DNA from: Hyphomicrobiales bacterium | Lineage (GTDB): Bacteria > Pseudomonadota > Alphaproteobacteria > Rhizobiales > TMED25 | Assembly (NCBI GenBank): GCA_029245795.1 | Contig: JAQWOP010000004.1 | Location: 1 to 35,000, forward strand | Direction of reading: 5' to 3' | Length of the DNA stretch: 35,000 bases | In this document: one piece after another, positions 1-7,205 of the stretch | Layout: each line of letters begins with the position of its first letter | Position numbering within the stretch: the first letter of the stretch is position 1 | Notes under the pieces: generated by a model | What the model was told of the DNA's origin: nothing | The model's input: the letters and a program-made list of their open reading frames with translations, nothing else | Database searches by the model: none | Program-made: the position numbers and the translations under genes

Positions 1-440
1 TGTTCATCATGTTCTTCATGTTCATCGTGTTCATCATGTTCTTCATGTTCATCATGTTCTTCAAAAATATTATTATCTCTGAATTTTAATTTTTGCATTT
101 CTTTAGCTTCCATAAAACTGATTTTTCTCGCGTCTAATGAAATTGAATCTAGAGGTTTTACTAAAAAATTTTCTAATCCATCCCCAATCCAAAATATAAG
201 TTCAGCATCTTCTAACTTTGATGCATCTGTTGGTTTAAATCTGAATGTATGAGGTGAGGTAGTGTCTTTTATGATTAAATATGGTTCACCAATACCTTCC
301 ATTACATTGGATACCAAGGAGTGGATAGGTTTTATTGAGGTTACAACTTTTGGCCCTGCTTCTGCTATAGATGAATAGGTAAAAAATACTGAAGCTAAAA
401 GTATACTTTTTATATTAATTAGAGAATTATTTTGTTTCAT
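1..440 (-). CDS. znuA: Zinc ABC transporter substrate-binding protein ZnuA (partial, 3' part cut by window edge)
   Basis: Reading the minus strand from the ATG at 440 gives about 146 residues before the window ends. There is a signal peptide (residues about 1-28, hydrophobic core ILLASVFFTY). A mature part follows with the ZnuA-type stretch KVVTSIKPIHSLV and SPHTF, whose His is a normal zinc ligand, then SDA/LEDAEL-like and FWIGDGLENF segments. The visible end (about residues 127-146) is a run of His, Glu and Asp, matching the charged His-rich loop of periplasmic ZnuA proteins. The family captures Zn2+ in the periplasm and passes it to ZnuB. It is divergent from znuC, with a shared Zur-type control region between them. 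The C-terminal domain lies outside the window. Confidence 0.93.
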   Translation of the reverse strand, partial: MKQNNSLINIKSILLASVFFTYSSIAEAGPKVVTSIKPIHSLVSNVMEGIGEPYLIIKDTTSPHTFRFKPTDASKLEDAELIFWIGDGLENFLVKPLDSISLDARKISFMEAKEMQKLKFRDNNIFEEHDEHEEHDEHDEHEEHDE

Positions 441-467
441 GTTATTAGACTTTCGTATATATGTAAT

Positions 468-500
468 GTAATAATATTACGTGTTATAATATAACATTTC
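468..500. promoter_or_regulatory. Two Zur-box-like palindromes between znuA and znuC
   Basis: GTAATAATATTAC (468-480) and TGTTATAATATAACA (482-496) are both perfect palindromes around a central A and lie one base apart. The second, with its right flank TTTC, matches the known proteobacterial Zur consensus core GTTATANTATAAC. They sit between the divergent znuA and znuC starts (440 and 517), and a zur gene lies downstream in the same cluster. This suggests zinc-dependent repression of both directions. The assignment rests on sequence match and context; binding has not been shown. Confidence 0.8.
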
Positions 501-516
501 ATTTGTAAAGAGATTA

Positions 517-1260
517 ATGAACCAAAAAGAAAATTTATTAATAAAATTAGATAATATTGGTATTTTCAAATCTGATAAATGGTTAGTACGCGGTGTATCA
601 TTTGAAATTTCTAAAGGAGAAATTGTAACATTAATTGGCCCTAATGGCTCTGGTAAGACTACAACGGCTAAAATAGCTCTAAATATTCTTCAATCGAATG
701 AGGGGAAGATTGCTTTTTATGCAAAAAAGATAGCATATGTCCCTCAAAAAATTAATATCGATTGGACGCTTCCCATTCGAGTCATTGATTTTATGAACCT
801 AACCAATAAAATTAATGAAGGGCAGATATTAAAAGCCCTGGAATTAACGGGTGTTCAAGATCTTTTTCGTGCTGATATGAAAAATTTATCTGGGGGAGAA
901 TTGCAGCGTGTTTTATTAGCAAGAGCAATCGCGAGGAATCCTGATTTATTAATCCTTGATGAGCCTGCCCAGGGCGTTGACTTTAATGGAGAAATTGCCC
1001 TCTATAATATAATAAAAAAAATATCTGATGATTTAAATTGTGGGATATTATTGATATCTCATGATATACATTTCGTGATGTCAGCCACAGATCATGTTAT
1101 TTGTTTAAATGGGCATGTTTGTTGTTCTGGATCACCGAGTGCTGTCGCACAAAATCCTGCTTTTATTGAACTTTTTGGTGAACGAGCATCATCAACACTA
1201 TCAGTATACGAACATCATCATGATCATACCCATAACCATGACGGAAGTGTAGTAAAATGA
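517..1260 (+). CDS. znuC: Zinc ABC transporter ATP-binding protein ZnuC
   Basis: This 247-residue ABC ATPase powers Zn2+ import through ZnuB. Visible motifs are Walker A GPNGSGKT (residues 41-48), Q-loop region YVPQK, signature LSGGELQRV, Walker B LLILDEP followed by AQGVD, and the switch His in LLISHD. The last 20 residues hold a His cluster (EHHHDHTHNHDG), a zinc-binding type of tail. ATG start at 517 is preceded by AAAGAGA. The stop overlaps the znuB start by four bases (ATGA), implying translational coupling. Identity as the zinc system rather than Mn/Fe rests on the His-rich ZnuA, the Zur boxes and the neighbouring zur gene. Confidence 0.93.
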   Translation: MNQKENLLIKLDNIGIFKSDKWLVRGVSFEISKGEIVTLIGPNGSGKTTTAKIALNILQSNEGKIAFYAKKIAYVPQKINIDWTLPIRVIDFMNLTNKINEGQILKALELTGVQDLFRADMKNLSGGELQRVLLARAIARNPDLLILDEPAQGVDFNGEIALYNIIKKISDDLNCGILLISHDIHFVMSATDHVICLNGHVCCSGSPSAVAQNPAFIELFGERASSTLSVYEHHHDHTHNHDGSVVK

Positions 1261-2057
1261 TTTTAGATGATTTTTTTACTAGAGCACTAATTGCAGGTAT
1301 CGGAGTCGCTATTGTTGCAGGTCCTCTTGGCTGTCTTGTGATATGGAGAAGATTAGCTTATTTTGGAGATACACTTTCACACTCGGCACTCCTTGGGGTA
1401 GCAATAGCATATGTTTTTGATTTGAATATCTCGATAGCTGTTTTTCTTTTATCTGGAATCGTTGCCTTAATCCTTTTAGACCTCCAAAAGAGAACTAGAC
1501 TGCCAGGTGATGCATTATTAGGGTTGTTATCTCATGCAAGTCTTGCCATTGGATTAGTCTTTATTAGTTTTCTAAGTTTCATTCGATTTGATTTAATGGG
1601 TCTATTATTTGGTGATATTTTATCGGTCTCAAGAACCGATATTTATGCTATATGGGTCGGTGGGTTTGTTATATTAGGAATATTATATTTTATCTGGCAA
1701 TCAATATTTGCTGCAACTGTTAACCATGATCTTGCATCAGCAGAAGGTTTGAAGCCTCATATAGCTAATCTTATTTTTACTCTACTTCTCGCAGGTGTTA
1801 TAGCTATATCAATTAAAATGATTGGCGTTCTTCTGATAACAGGTTTACTACTTATTCCTGCTGCAATGGCAAGGAATTTATCTAATAATCCAAAACAGAT
1901 GGTTTTATTTTCAATATTGGGTGGGGTATTATCTGTAATTGTTGGTCTTTTTGCATCTCTAGAATTAAACTCCCCTTCCGGGCCATCTATTTTAGTTGCA
2001 GCATTTGTACTATTTATAATATCATTACTTATAATGAAAGTAAGAAACATATCATAA
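1257..2057 (+). CDS. znuB: Zinc ABC transporter permease ZnuB
   Basis: This 266-residue integral membrane protein of the ABC-3 (ZnuB/MntB) family forms the inner-membrane zinc channel. It is almost entirely hydrophobic, with about seven to eight predicted membrane segments. Family-typical stretches are GPLGCLVIWRRLAYFGDTLSHSALLGVA near the N-terminus and LLITGLLLIPAAMARNLSNNPKQM near residue 200. It starts inside the znuC stop codon (four-base overlap). The zur gene follows 16 bases after its stop, so znuC-znuB-zur is probably one transcript. Confidence 0.93.
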   Translation: MILDDFFTRALIAGIGVAIVAGPLGCLVIWRRLAYFGDTLSHSALLGVAIAYVFDLNISIAVFLLSGIVALILLDLQKRTRLPGDALLGLLSHASLAIGLVFISFLSFIRFDLMGLLFGDILSVSRTDIYAIWVGGFVILGILYFIWQSIFAATVNHDLASAEGLKPHIANLIFTLLLAGVIAISIKMIGVLLITGLLLIPAAMARNLSNNPKQMVLFSILGGVLSVIVGLFASLELNSPSGPSILVAAFVLFIISLLIMKVRNIS

Positions 2058-2073
2058 AAAGAAATTTAAAATA

Positions 2074-2481
2074 TTGAATATTATGCCATTAAAGAATGAA
2101 AATTTAACAAGAAACCAGAAGATTGTATTAGATCTTCTAAAGAATACTAAAGAACCCCTGGGAGCATATACTATTTTAACTAATATAGAGAAAAAAGGTA
2201 TTAAAGCTCCATTGCAAGTATACCGTGCTTTGGATAAATTAATTGAGAGCGGAAAAGTTCATAAGATAGAGAGTAAAAATGCTTATATCATTTGCAAAAA
2301 TTCAAATTGCAATTCTCTAAAATCAACCTCATTTTTAATATGTGAAAAATGTGATAGTGTATCTGAAATTAAGCGAAATAATTTGAAACAGGATTTATCA
2401 ATTCTCAGTGAGGAGTCTGGCTTTAACTACGCCAATCATAATTTAGAAATATATGGGTTATGTAAAAGTTGTGGAGATTAA
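2074..2481 (+). CDS. zur: Fur-family zinc uptake regulator Zur
   Basis: A 135-residue protein with a winged-helix N-terminal half (NQKIVLDLLKNTKEPLGAYTIL to YRALDKLIESGKVHKI) and a C-terminal metal/dimer domain. Paired cysteines CEKC and CKSC near the C-terminus form the structural zinc site typical of Fur/Zur proteins, and the NHNLEIYGLC stretch matches the family end. It is inferred to be the zinc-sensing repressor of znuA and znuCB, because it sits in that cluster and Zur-type boxes are present upstream. The start at 2074 is TTG; an in-frame ATG at 2083 is a real alternative. Purine-rich AAAAAGAAA at 2056-2063 fits the TTG better by spacing. Confidence 0.9.
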   Translation: MNIMPLKNENLTRNQKIVLDLLKNTKEPLGAYTILTNIEKKGIKAPLQVYRALDKLIESGKVHKIESKNAYIICKNSNCNSLKSTSFLICEKCDSVSEIKRNNLKQDLSILSEESGFNYANHNLEIYGLCKSCGD

Positions 2482-2571
2482 TTTATGATGCATAATGTGA
2501 ACTATTAAATCATATATTACGTAAAAATATCGAAAATATTTGTTTTGTAACCTCAAATAAGGAAAAATAAA

Positions 2572-2892
2572 ATGTCAATTATAGAACGTCTAGGTATAGC
2601 AATAGATATGAAAGATAAAAACACAATGGATGAATTGCTTCATAAAGACTATAAATTTACGATGCATGCTTCCGGTAATGTTTTAAGAAAGCAAGATGTT
2701 ATAGATTGGGCTATGAGCGATGATATTAATCGCGAAAGAGTAAGAGTAATATACGAAAATGATGAAATTGGTATTGAGCATGCTTTTGTAACTTTTAGCG
2801 ATGGAAATAAACAAGCCGTGATGGGTGTTTATTCTTTTAAGGATGGTCAGGTTATTGCATTTGAGACTGGGGCAACTAACATTCCTGCATAA
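2572..2892 (+). CDS. NTF2-like / SnoaL-type small protein, function unknown
   Basis: This 106-residue protein resembles SnoaL/NTF2-fold proteins. It has an N-terminal helix pair with MDELLHKDYKF, a W-containing helix (VIDWAMSD), and curved-sheet strands ending in GVYSFKDGQVIAFETGAT. Such folds bind small hydrophobic ligands or act as hydrolases or isomerases, but no catalytic residues can be assigned with confidence. ATG at 2572 has a good ribosome site (AAGGAAAA). It lies 90 bases after zur on the same strand, so it may be co-transcribed, but nothing ties it to zinc. Family call moderate, function open. Confidence 0.7.
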   Translation: MSIIERLGIAIDMKDKNTMDELLHKDYKFTMHASGNVLRKQDVIDWAMSDDINRERVRVIYENDEIGIEHAFVTFSDGNKQAVMGVYSFKDGQVIAFETGATNIPA

Positions 2893-3030
2893 TACTCGAG
2901 TGAGTTAACTGACATTATTTTGATATACTAGATATTGGCTATTGTTAGTAAAGAAATTATTTACAATAAGTTTAAGTCCATTATTTAGGAAAATGTAAGA
3001 TATTCCTTGTAGATGGGATAACGATTTTCG

Positions 3031-3058
3031 TTGACAATTAATATCTGCTACTTAAAGT
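3031..3058 (+). promoter_or_regulatory. Candidate sigma70-type promoter for the TPP riboswitch/thiamine operon
   Basis: TTGACA at 3031-3036 is a perfect -35 hexamer. A 16-base spacer leads to TAAAGT at 3053-3058, a 4/6 match to TATAAT. The predicted start near 3065 would put the first transcribed base just before the riboswitch P1 stem at 3066, which supports the call. The -10 element is weak. Confidence 0.5.
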
Positions 3059-3065
3059 TCTAAGA

Positions 3066-3138
3066 ATGACAGGGGTGCCTTTATGGCTGAGATAAACCCT
3101 TTTAACCTGAACCAGATAATGCTGGCGGAGGAAGTCAT
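3066..3138 (+). ncRNA. TPP (THI-box) riboswitch aptamer
   Basis: All conserved thi-box blocks are present in order: GGGGTGCC (3072-3079), GGCTGAGA (3085-3092), ACCC (3096-3099), ACCTGA (3105-3110), and ATAATGCTGGCG (3116-3127). The outer P1 stem is ATGAC (3066-3070) paired with GTCAT (3134-3138). The aptamer binds thiamine pyrophosphate and normally lowers expression of downstream thiamine genes. Here it precedes a thiM fragment and the thiYZX-type transporter, which fits a thiamine-precursor operon. Confidence 0.96.
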
Positions 3139-3186
3139 GATGAATATTCCTAGGTCATTCATGTCTTCTCCGTAAATATGAGAAAG
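3126..3186 (+). promoter_or_regulatory. Expression platform of the TPP riboswitch (mutually exclusive hairpins)
   Basis: CGGAG (3126-3130) pairs with CTCCG (3168-3172). The stem continues as AAG.CATGA (3132-3140) against TCATG.CTT (3159-3167), with one bulge and one mismatch. This hairpin uses the 3' strand of the aptamer, so it cannot coexist with P1. When P1 forms (TPP bound), CTTCTC at 3165-3170 is freed and can pair with GAGAAAG at 3180-3186, the ribosome site for the ATG at 3195. No U-tract follows, so control is probably translational, as in the E. coli thiM leader. Pairings were found by eye. Confidence 0.55.
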
Positions 3187-3194
3187 AATATTTA

Positions 3195-3341
3195 ATGATC
3201 AATAATCTCCAGAAAATGAGAGAAAAAAATCCTCTTGTGTATTCTATAAAAAACTATGTTGCAATGAATATTGCTGCAAATACTTTGCTTGCAGCTGGGG
3301 CCTCCCCGACTCATCATTTTCATAATCTTTGGAGAAAATGA
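3195..3341 (+). pseudogene. thiM: Truncated hydroxyethylthiazole kinase (thiM) remnant, 48 codons
   Basis: This is an open frame from ATG 3195 to TGA 3339-3341. Its first 38 residues read as the N-terminus of Thi[35 protein letters not shown] compares with the family pattern P-L-V-x-x-I-T-N-x-V-x-x-N-x-x-A-N-x-L-L-A-x-GASP. The protein then ends with ten unrelated residues. ThiM proteins are about 260-270 residues long, so over 80% is missing, including the catalytic and most substrate-binding residues. Other frames up to the thiY start show no further ThiM. It has its own ribosome site (GAGAAAG, eight bases upstream) under riboswitch control. It is either a deletion scar or a retained leader peptide. 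Confidence 0.8.
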
Positions 3342-3380
3342 AATCGATAATAGCAAATTACTAATTAAAAGGGGTTAAAA

Positions 3381-4331
3381 ATGAAAAAGATTATATTTAT
3401 GGGATACGTATTCCTGTTATCAATAATGAATCCAATTAATGGCCATGCCGCTGATAAAGTATCACTTCTATTAGACTGGTTTATTAATCCTGACCATGGC
3501 CCAATAATTATTGCAGAAGAGAAAGGATACTTTTCTAAATATGATTTAGAGGTAGAGATTGTTGCCCCCGCCGACCCATCTATGCCCCCAAAATTGGTGG
3601 CAGCAGGAAAGGCTGACCTTGCCGTAAGCTATCAACCTCAACTTCATCTGCAAGTTAGTGAGGGACTTCCACTTATAAGAGTTGGTACATTAGTTGCAAC
3701 CCCGCTAAACTGCCTACTTGTTCTAAAAGATGGACCAATTTCTAGTCCAGCAGATCTTAAGGATAAGAAAGTTGGTTTTTCAGTTGCCGGAGTTGAAGAG
3801 GCACTATTAAAAGCAATTTTAGGGAAATATGGATTATCGATAGAAGATATTGAACTAATTAATGTAAACTTTTCATTATCTCCTGCTTTGATGTCAAAAC
3901 AGGTTGATGCTGTGATTGGTGCGTATAGAAATTTTGAACTAAACCAAATGGATATTGAAAATGTTCCAGGACATTGTTTCTACATTGAGGAAGAAGGCGT
4001 ACCTGCTTACGATGAATTAATCTATGTGGCAAATCCAAAGAAGATGGATCAGAGTGAAATAGCAAGATTTATTAAAGCCACTGAATTAGCAACTCAATTT
4101 ATAATTAATAATCCTGAAGAAAGTTGGAAAATTTTCTCATCAACTTCAAAGGAGTTACAAAATGAACTAAATAGAAGAGCTTGGTTTGATACAATACCAA
4201 GATTTGCTCTTAGACCAGCGGCATATGATGAGGCAAGATATGAAGAGTTTCAAAACTTTCTCTACAATTCAGGTCTTATTGAAAAGAAAGTTTCAATCAA
4301 GCAACTTACAAAAGATGTAACACGTAAATGA
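3381..4331 (+). CDS. thiY: THI5/NMT1-like ABC transporter substrate-binding protein (HMP/thiamine precursor uptake)
   Basis: A 316-residue periplasmic binding protein. It has a signal peptide ending near AA (residues 23-24) and then the NMT1/THI5-like fold: LDWFINPDHGPIIIAEEKGYF, LVAAGKADLAVSYQP, and a second-lobe stretch LKDKKVGFSVAG. These match the ThiY family that binds formylamino-HMP or HMP, the pyrimidine precursors of thiamine. ATG at 3381 follows a clear AAAAGGGG ribosome site. It is the first full-length gene after the TPP riboswitch and is followed by matching ATPase and permease genes. Substrate specificity is inferred from family and riboswitch context. Confidence 0.88.
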   Translation: MKKIIFMGYVFLLSIMNPINGHAADKVSLLLDWFINPDHGPIIIAEEKGYFSKYDLEVEIVAPADPSMPPKLVAAGKADLAVSYQPQLHLQVSEGLPLIRVGTLVATPLNCLLVLKDGPISSPADLKDKKVGFSVAGVEEALLKAILGKYGLSIEDIELINVNFSLSPALMSKQVDAVIGAYRNFELNQMDIENVPGHCFYIEEEGVPAYDELIYVANPKKMDQSEIARFIKATELATQFIINNPEESWKIFSSTSKELQNELNRRAWFDTIPRFALRPAAYDEARYEEFQNFLYNSGLIEKKVSIKQLTKDVTRK

Positions 4332-4411
4332 GTAATATCTATAGTAATGTAGTTTCAGATTTAATATCTGAACAAGATATTAAATTCTGGGAGATGGGTT
4401 TAAAGCCATGA
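4328..4411 (+). CDS. 27-residue ORF linking thiY and thiZ with four-base overlaps at both ends
   Basis: ATG at 4328 overlaps the thiY stop (ATGA), and its TGA at 4409-4411 overlaps the thiZ start (ATGA), so all three frames are joined without an untranslated base. The peptide is acidic/neutral and soluble (begins MSNIYSNVVSDLI, ends KFWEMGLKP) and matches nothing I recognise. It may serve only for translational coupling or be the remnant of a lost gene. A Shine-Dalgarno-like GGGAG for thiZ lies inside it. Coding status is uncertain. Confidence 0.45.
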   Translation: MSNIYSNVVSDLISEQDIKFWEMGLKP

Positions 4412-5133
4412 AATCAACTATTCCTTCTTTGTGTATAAATGGTCATGCATTATTCGAAGATAATATTTTATTCAATGCTAAAAATATGATCATAGGGTCA
4501 TCACAGTGGACATGTCTACTTGGGCCTTCAGGATCAGGGAAGTCAACTTTATTGAGACTAATTGCTGGCCTAGATACCCATGTTGTATTCAATGGAGACA
4601 TAAAGGCAAGCGATAATAATATGTTTAATAACCGAGTGGCTTATATGGCTCAAAGTGATTTACTTTTACCTTGGTTAAATGTAATTGATAACATCAAGGT
4701 TGGTTCTAAACTTCGCGGTGATAAGATAGATAATAATATATTAGATGTAATTATTGAAAATGTTGGTTTAGTTGATCATCGACAGAAATATCCTTCAGAA
4801 TTATCTGGCGGACAAAGGCAAAGGGTTGCGCTTGCCAGAACTTTAATGGAAAATAAGCCAATTATACTTCTGGATGAGCCCTTTTCTGCATTAGATGCAA
4901 AAACTAGATTAGAAATGCAGGACTTGGTAGTTATGCACTTGCAGGATAAAACCATATTGTTAGTGACCCATGATCCTAGTGAAGCAACTAGATTGTGTCA
5001 TAATATATATCTACTTAATGATAATGAAATATATTCAACTAAAAGTCTTCCCCCACCATTTCCTAAGAGTATTAATGACAGAGATGCATTTTCCTTACAA
5101 ACACAATTACTAGAAGAGATTAGGAGTACTTAA
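4408..5133 (+). CDS. thiZ: ABC transporter ATP-binding protein, ThiZ-type (HMP/thiamine precursor import)
   Basis: A 241-residue ABC ATPase of the nitrate/sulfonate/taurine (SsuB/TauB-like) class. It has Walker A GPSGSGKS (residues 39-46), Q-loop YMAQSDLLLPW, signature LSGGQRQRVALART, Walker B IILLDEP followed by FSALD, and H-loop LLVTHDPSEATRL. It energises uptake of the ligand brought by the THI5-like protein. Its start overlaps the stop of the small linker ORF, and its stop overlaps the permease start by one base (TAATG), so the operon is tightly coupled. The LLPW motif after the Q-loop is typical of this importer class. Confidence 0.88.
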   Translation: MKSTIPSLCINGHALFEDNILFNAKNMIIGSSQWTCLLGPSGSGKSTLLRLIAGLDTHVVFNGDIKASDNNMFNNRVAYMAQSDLLLPWLNVIDNIKVGSKLRGDKIDNNILDVIIENVGLVDHRQKYPSELSGGQRQRVALARTLMENKPIILLDEPFSALDAKTRLEMQDLVVMHLQDKTILLVTHDPSEATRLCHNIYLLNDNEIYSTKSLPPPFPKSINDRDAFSLQTQLLEEIRST

Positions 5134-5867
5134 TGAGGAGTTGGTATTATCCATTAGCTTCTATTTCATCAATCATATTAATTTGGCAAATGGGGGTATG
5201 GATTAGTTCAGCTCCATCATATATATTGCCAGCCCCTGTGGATGTCATATTATCTTTCATCGATAATTGGCAATTAATTTTAGAACATACTATAGTAACA
5301 GTCACAGAAGTTTTACTTGGACTATTTTTTGGTATCTCCCTTGGTTTTATAACTGCATTATATTTAGAAACATCTAAAAAAGCTGTACTTTTTTTGCGTC
5401 CTGTTTTGATATTTAGTCAAGCAATTCCGGTATTTGCACTAGCACCACTTTTAACACTTTGGTTGGGTTATGGGATAATTTCAAAAGTAGTGATGGCAAT
5501 ATTAATAATTTATTTTCCAGTCACATCATCTTTCTATGATGGACTGACAAAGACACCGAGATCATTTCTTGATCTCGCACAGACAATGGGAAGCACAAAG
5601 TCACGTATTCTTTACTATATTAAAATTCCAGCAGCAATACCAAGTCTCTTTACAGGAATAAGACTAGCAGCTGTCTATGCGCCCATTGGTGCCACAATTG
5701 GTGAGTGGGTCGGATCATCTCAGGGTCTGGGTTACCTAATGTTATTAGCAAATGGTAGGGTAAAAATAGATTTGATGTTTGCGAGCCTGTTAACATTAGG
5801 TTTTATATCAATTGGGCTATACGGGATTGTGTCATTTATATTAAACAAAATTTCTTCACATTATTAA
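5133..5867 (+). CDS. thiX: ABC transporter permease, ThiX-type (HMP/thiamine precursor import)
   Basis: A 244-residue inner-membrane permease of the BPD-transport (SsuC/TauC-like) family with about six membrane segments. The cytoplasmic coupling loop is present around residues 136-180 (SFYDGLTKTPRSFLDLAQTMG then IKIPAAIPSLFTGIRLAA). The C-terminal GEWVGSSQGLGYLM stretch is characteristic of the family. Starts one base inside the thiZ stop. With thiY and thiZ it forms a complete importer. No other thiamine gene follows within the next few kilobases. Confidence 0.88.
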   Translation: MRSWYYPLASISSIILIWQMGVWISSAPSYILPAPVDVILSFIDNWQLILEHTIVTVTEVLLGLFFGISLGFITALYLETSKKAVLFLRPVLIFSQAIPVFALAPLLTLWLGYGIISKVVMAILIIYFPVTSSFYDGLTKTPRSFLDLAQTMGSTKSRILYYIKIPAAIPSLFTGIRLAAVYAPIGATIGEWVGSSQGLGYLMLLANGRVKIDLMFASLLTLGFISIGLYGIVSFILNKISSHY

Positions 5868-5869
5868 AT

Positions 5870-5890
5870 AGCAAACTAAAATTAGTTGCT
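5870..5890 (+). terminator. Weak hairpin just after the thiX stop
   Basis: AGCAA-A-CTAA pairs with TTAGTTGCT across a very short loop, nine pairs with one bulged A, beginning three bases after the thiX stop. There is no following U-run, so it is not a canonical intrinsic terminator; it may stabilise the 3' end or mark the operon end. Low certainty. Confidence 0.25.
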
Positions 5891-6013
5891 CTAAAGAATA
5901 GAAAAATTATGTGAATATATATTTGTATTATTTTTAATAAGTAGAATTTATTGTTATGATTTTTTATACATAACAATAACTACTTTTAGATAACTGCAAT
6001 TAGTGAGGAACTA

Positions 6014-6550
6014 ATGAAAATAAAAAAAGGTGATAGAATAGAAGAAATCTCACTTCCTAAAATAGATGGAACAATCTTTAATTTATCTGAAACAAAAGGG
6101 AAAAAAGTACTTCTAACTTTCTATAGAATTGCGGGATGTAGTTTTTGTAATCTTAGATTAAATGAATTTAAAAGGCGATTTCAGGAGTTTGGAGAAAATT
6201 TTACCCACGTAGGTATATTTCATTCACCTATTAATAACCTCGAATCTTATATGAACAAACACGGCACACTTCCTTTTATAATTTTAGCTGATGAAAGTTT
6301 TAAATATTATAAAAAATATGAAATTGAGAGGTCTCTTTCCAAATTACTAGCGGCTATGATATTCAAGGCGCATAAGATCTTTCCTGCCCTTATAAAAGGA
6401 TATATTCCATTTTCAATAAAAGGTTACTTTGATATTGCTGTTACGGATATTTTGATAAATGAAAAGGGGCTTGTAGAAGAAGTTTACTATGCTAAAAAAG
6501 ATATAGCAGATCATTTTAGTTTTGATAAAATAAAAGAATTCTCATTATAA
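6014..6550 (+). CDS. Peroxiredoxin-like / AhpC-TSA family redoxin
   Basis: A 178-residue cytoplasmic thioredoxin-fold protein. The N-terminal part GDRIEEISLPKIDGTIFNLSE and the strand VLLTFYRIAGCSFCNLRLNEF match the AhpC/TSA-type peroxiredoxin-like family. The active-site pair is Cys42 and Cys45 (CSFC), a CxxC arrangement closer to thioredoxin than to typical peroxiredoxins, so it may reduce peroxides or disulfides. No signal peptide. ATG at 6014 has a good ribosome site (GTGAGGA). It stands alone, 146 bases after thiX, so it is probably its own transcript. Substrate unknown. Confidence 0.8.
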   Translation: MKIKKGDRIEEISLPKIDGTIFNLSETKGKKVLLTFYRIAGCSFCNLRLNEFKRRFQEFGENFTHVGIFHSPINNLESYMNKHGTLPFIILADESFKYYKKYEIERSLSKLLAAMIFKAHKIFPALIKGYIPFSIKGYFDIAVTDILINEKGLVEEVYYAKKDIADHFSFDKIKEFSL

Positions 6551-6626
6551 AAGAGAGTGACATATAAATTTATACCAAAATTAATTTTTTGTGGTTCGTG
6601 ATTTTTTTTAATGCTATTATTTACTT

Positions 6627-7178
6627 ATGAGTGATAAAAAAACAAATGTGATTGCTGTATGTATTAATAGTTCACACACATTTTCAAAAACCAAACAAAA
6701 AGAAATCAAATTAATTAAAATGATAGGTGTTGAAGGTGATGCTCATGCTGGGAAATATGTAAAACATCTATCAAGAGTAAAAAGAGATCCTAAGGCAATT
6801 AATTTAAGACAAGTCCACCTTATCCAAAATGAATTATTTGATGAACTTTTAAGAGAAGGTTTTATAGTTAAACCTGGGAATCTTGGAGAAAATATTACAA
6901 CATCAGGCATAGATCTAATCAATTTACCAAAAGCTACAATTTTGAAAATTGGCGAAGATGTTCAACTAGAGATCACAGGTTTAAGGGATCCATGTCGGCA
7001 GATAGATGATTACAATAATGGTTTGTTAAAAAAGATGATTTCAAAAGATGAAGACGGAAATATAATTAGAAAAACTGGTATTATGACAATTGTAAAGAAT
7101 GGAGGTATTGTAAGAAAAGGAGATAATATCGAAATTATAATACCCAAAGAGCCGCATCAAAAATTAGAAGTCGTCTGA
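6627..7178 (+). CDS. MOSC domain-containing protein
   Basis: A 183-residue protein with a stand-alone MOSC (molybdenum cofactor sulfurase C-terminal) domain. Family signatures are GVEGDAHAGKYVKHLSR near residue 35-50, INLRQVHLIQNEL, GNLGENITTSGIDL and GLRDPCRQID. Cys123 in the last stretch is the conserved MOSC cysteine proposed to carry sulfur or bind the molybdopterin cofactor. Such proteins handle sulfur delivery to Mo enzymes or detoxify N-hydroxylated bases (YiiM-like). No ribosome site is obvious upstream of ATG 6627, so translation may be leaderless. It converges with the next gene, 27 bases apart. Confidence 0.88.
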   Translation: MSDKKTNVIAVCINSSHTFSKTKQKEIKLIKMIGVEGDAHAGKYVKHLSRVKRDPKAINLRQVHLIQNELFDELLREGFIVKPGNLGENITTSGIDLINLPKATILKIGEDVQLEITGLRDPCRQIDDYNNGLLKKMISKDEDGNIIRKTGIMTIVKNGGIVRKGDNIEIIIPKEPHQKLEVV

Positions 7179-7205
7179 GCAAAGAAAATAATGGGAATTA
7201 TACTT

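Noticed and set aside
1757-2050. 97-residue minus-strand ORF inside znuB
   Set aside because: It is an antisense shadow of a clear membrane protein gene, with no recognisable domain or ribosome site.
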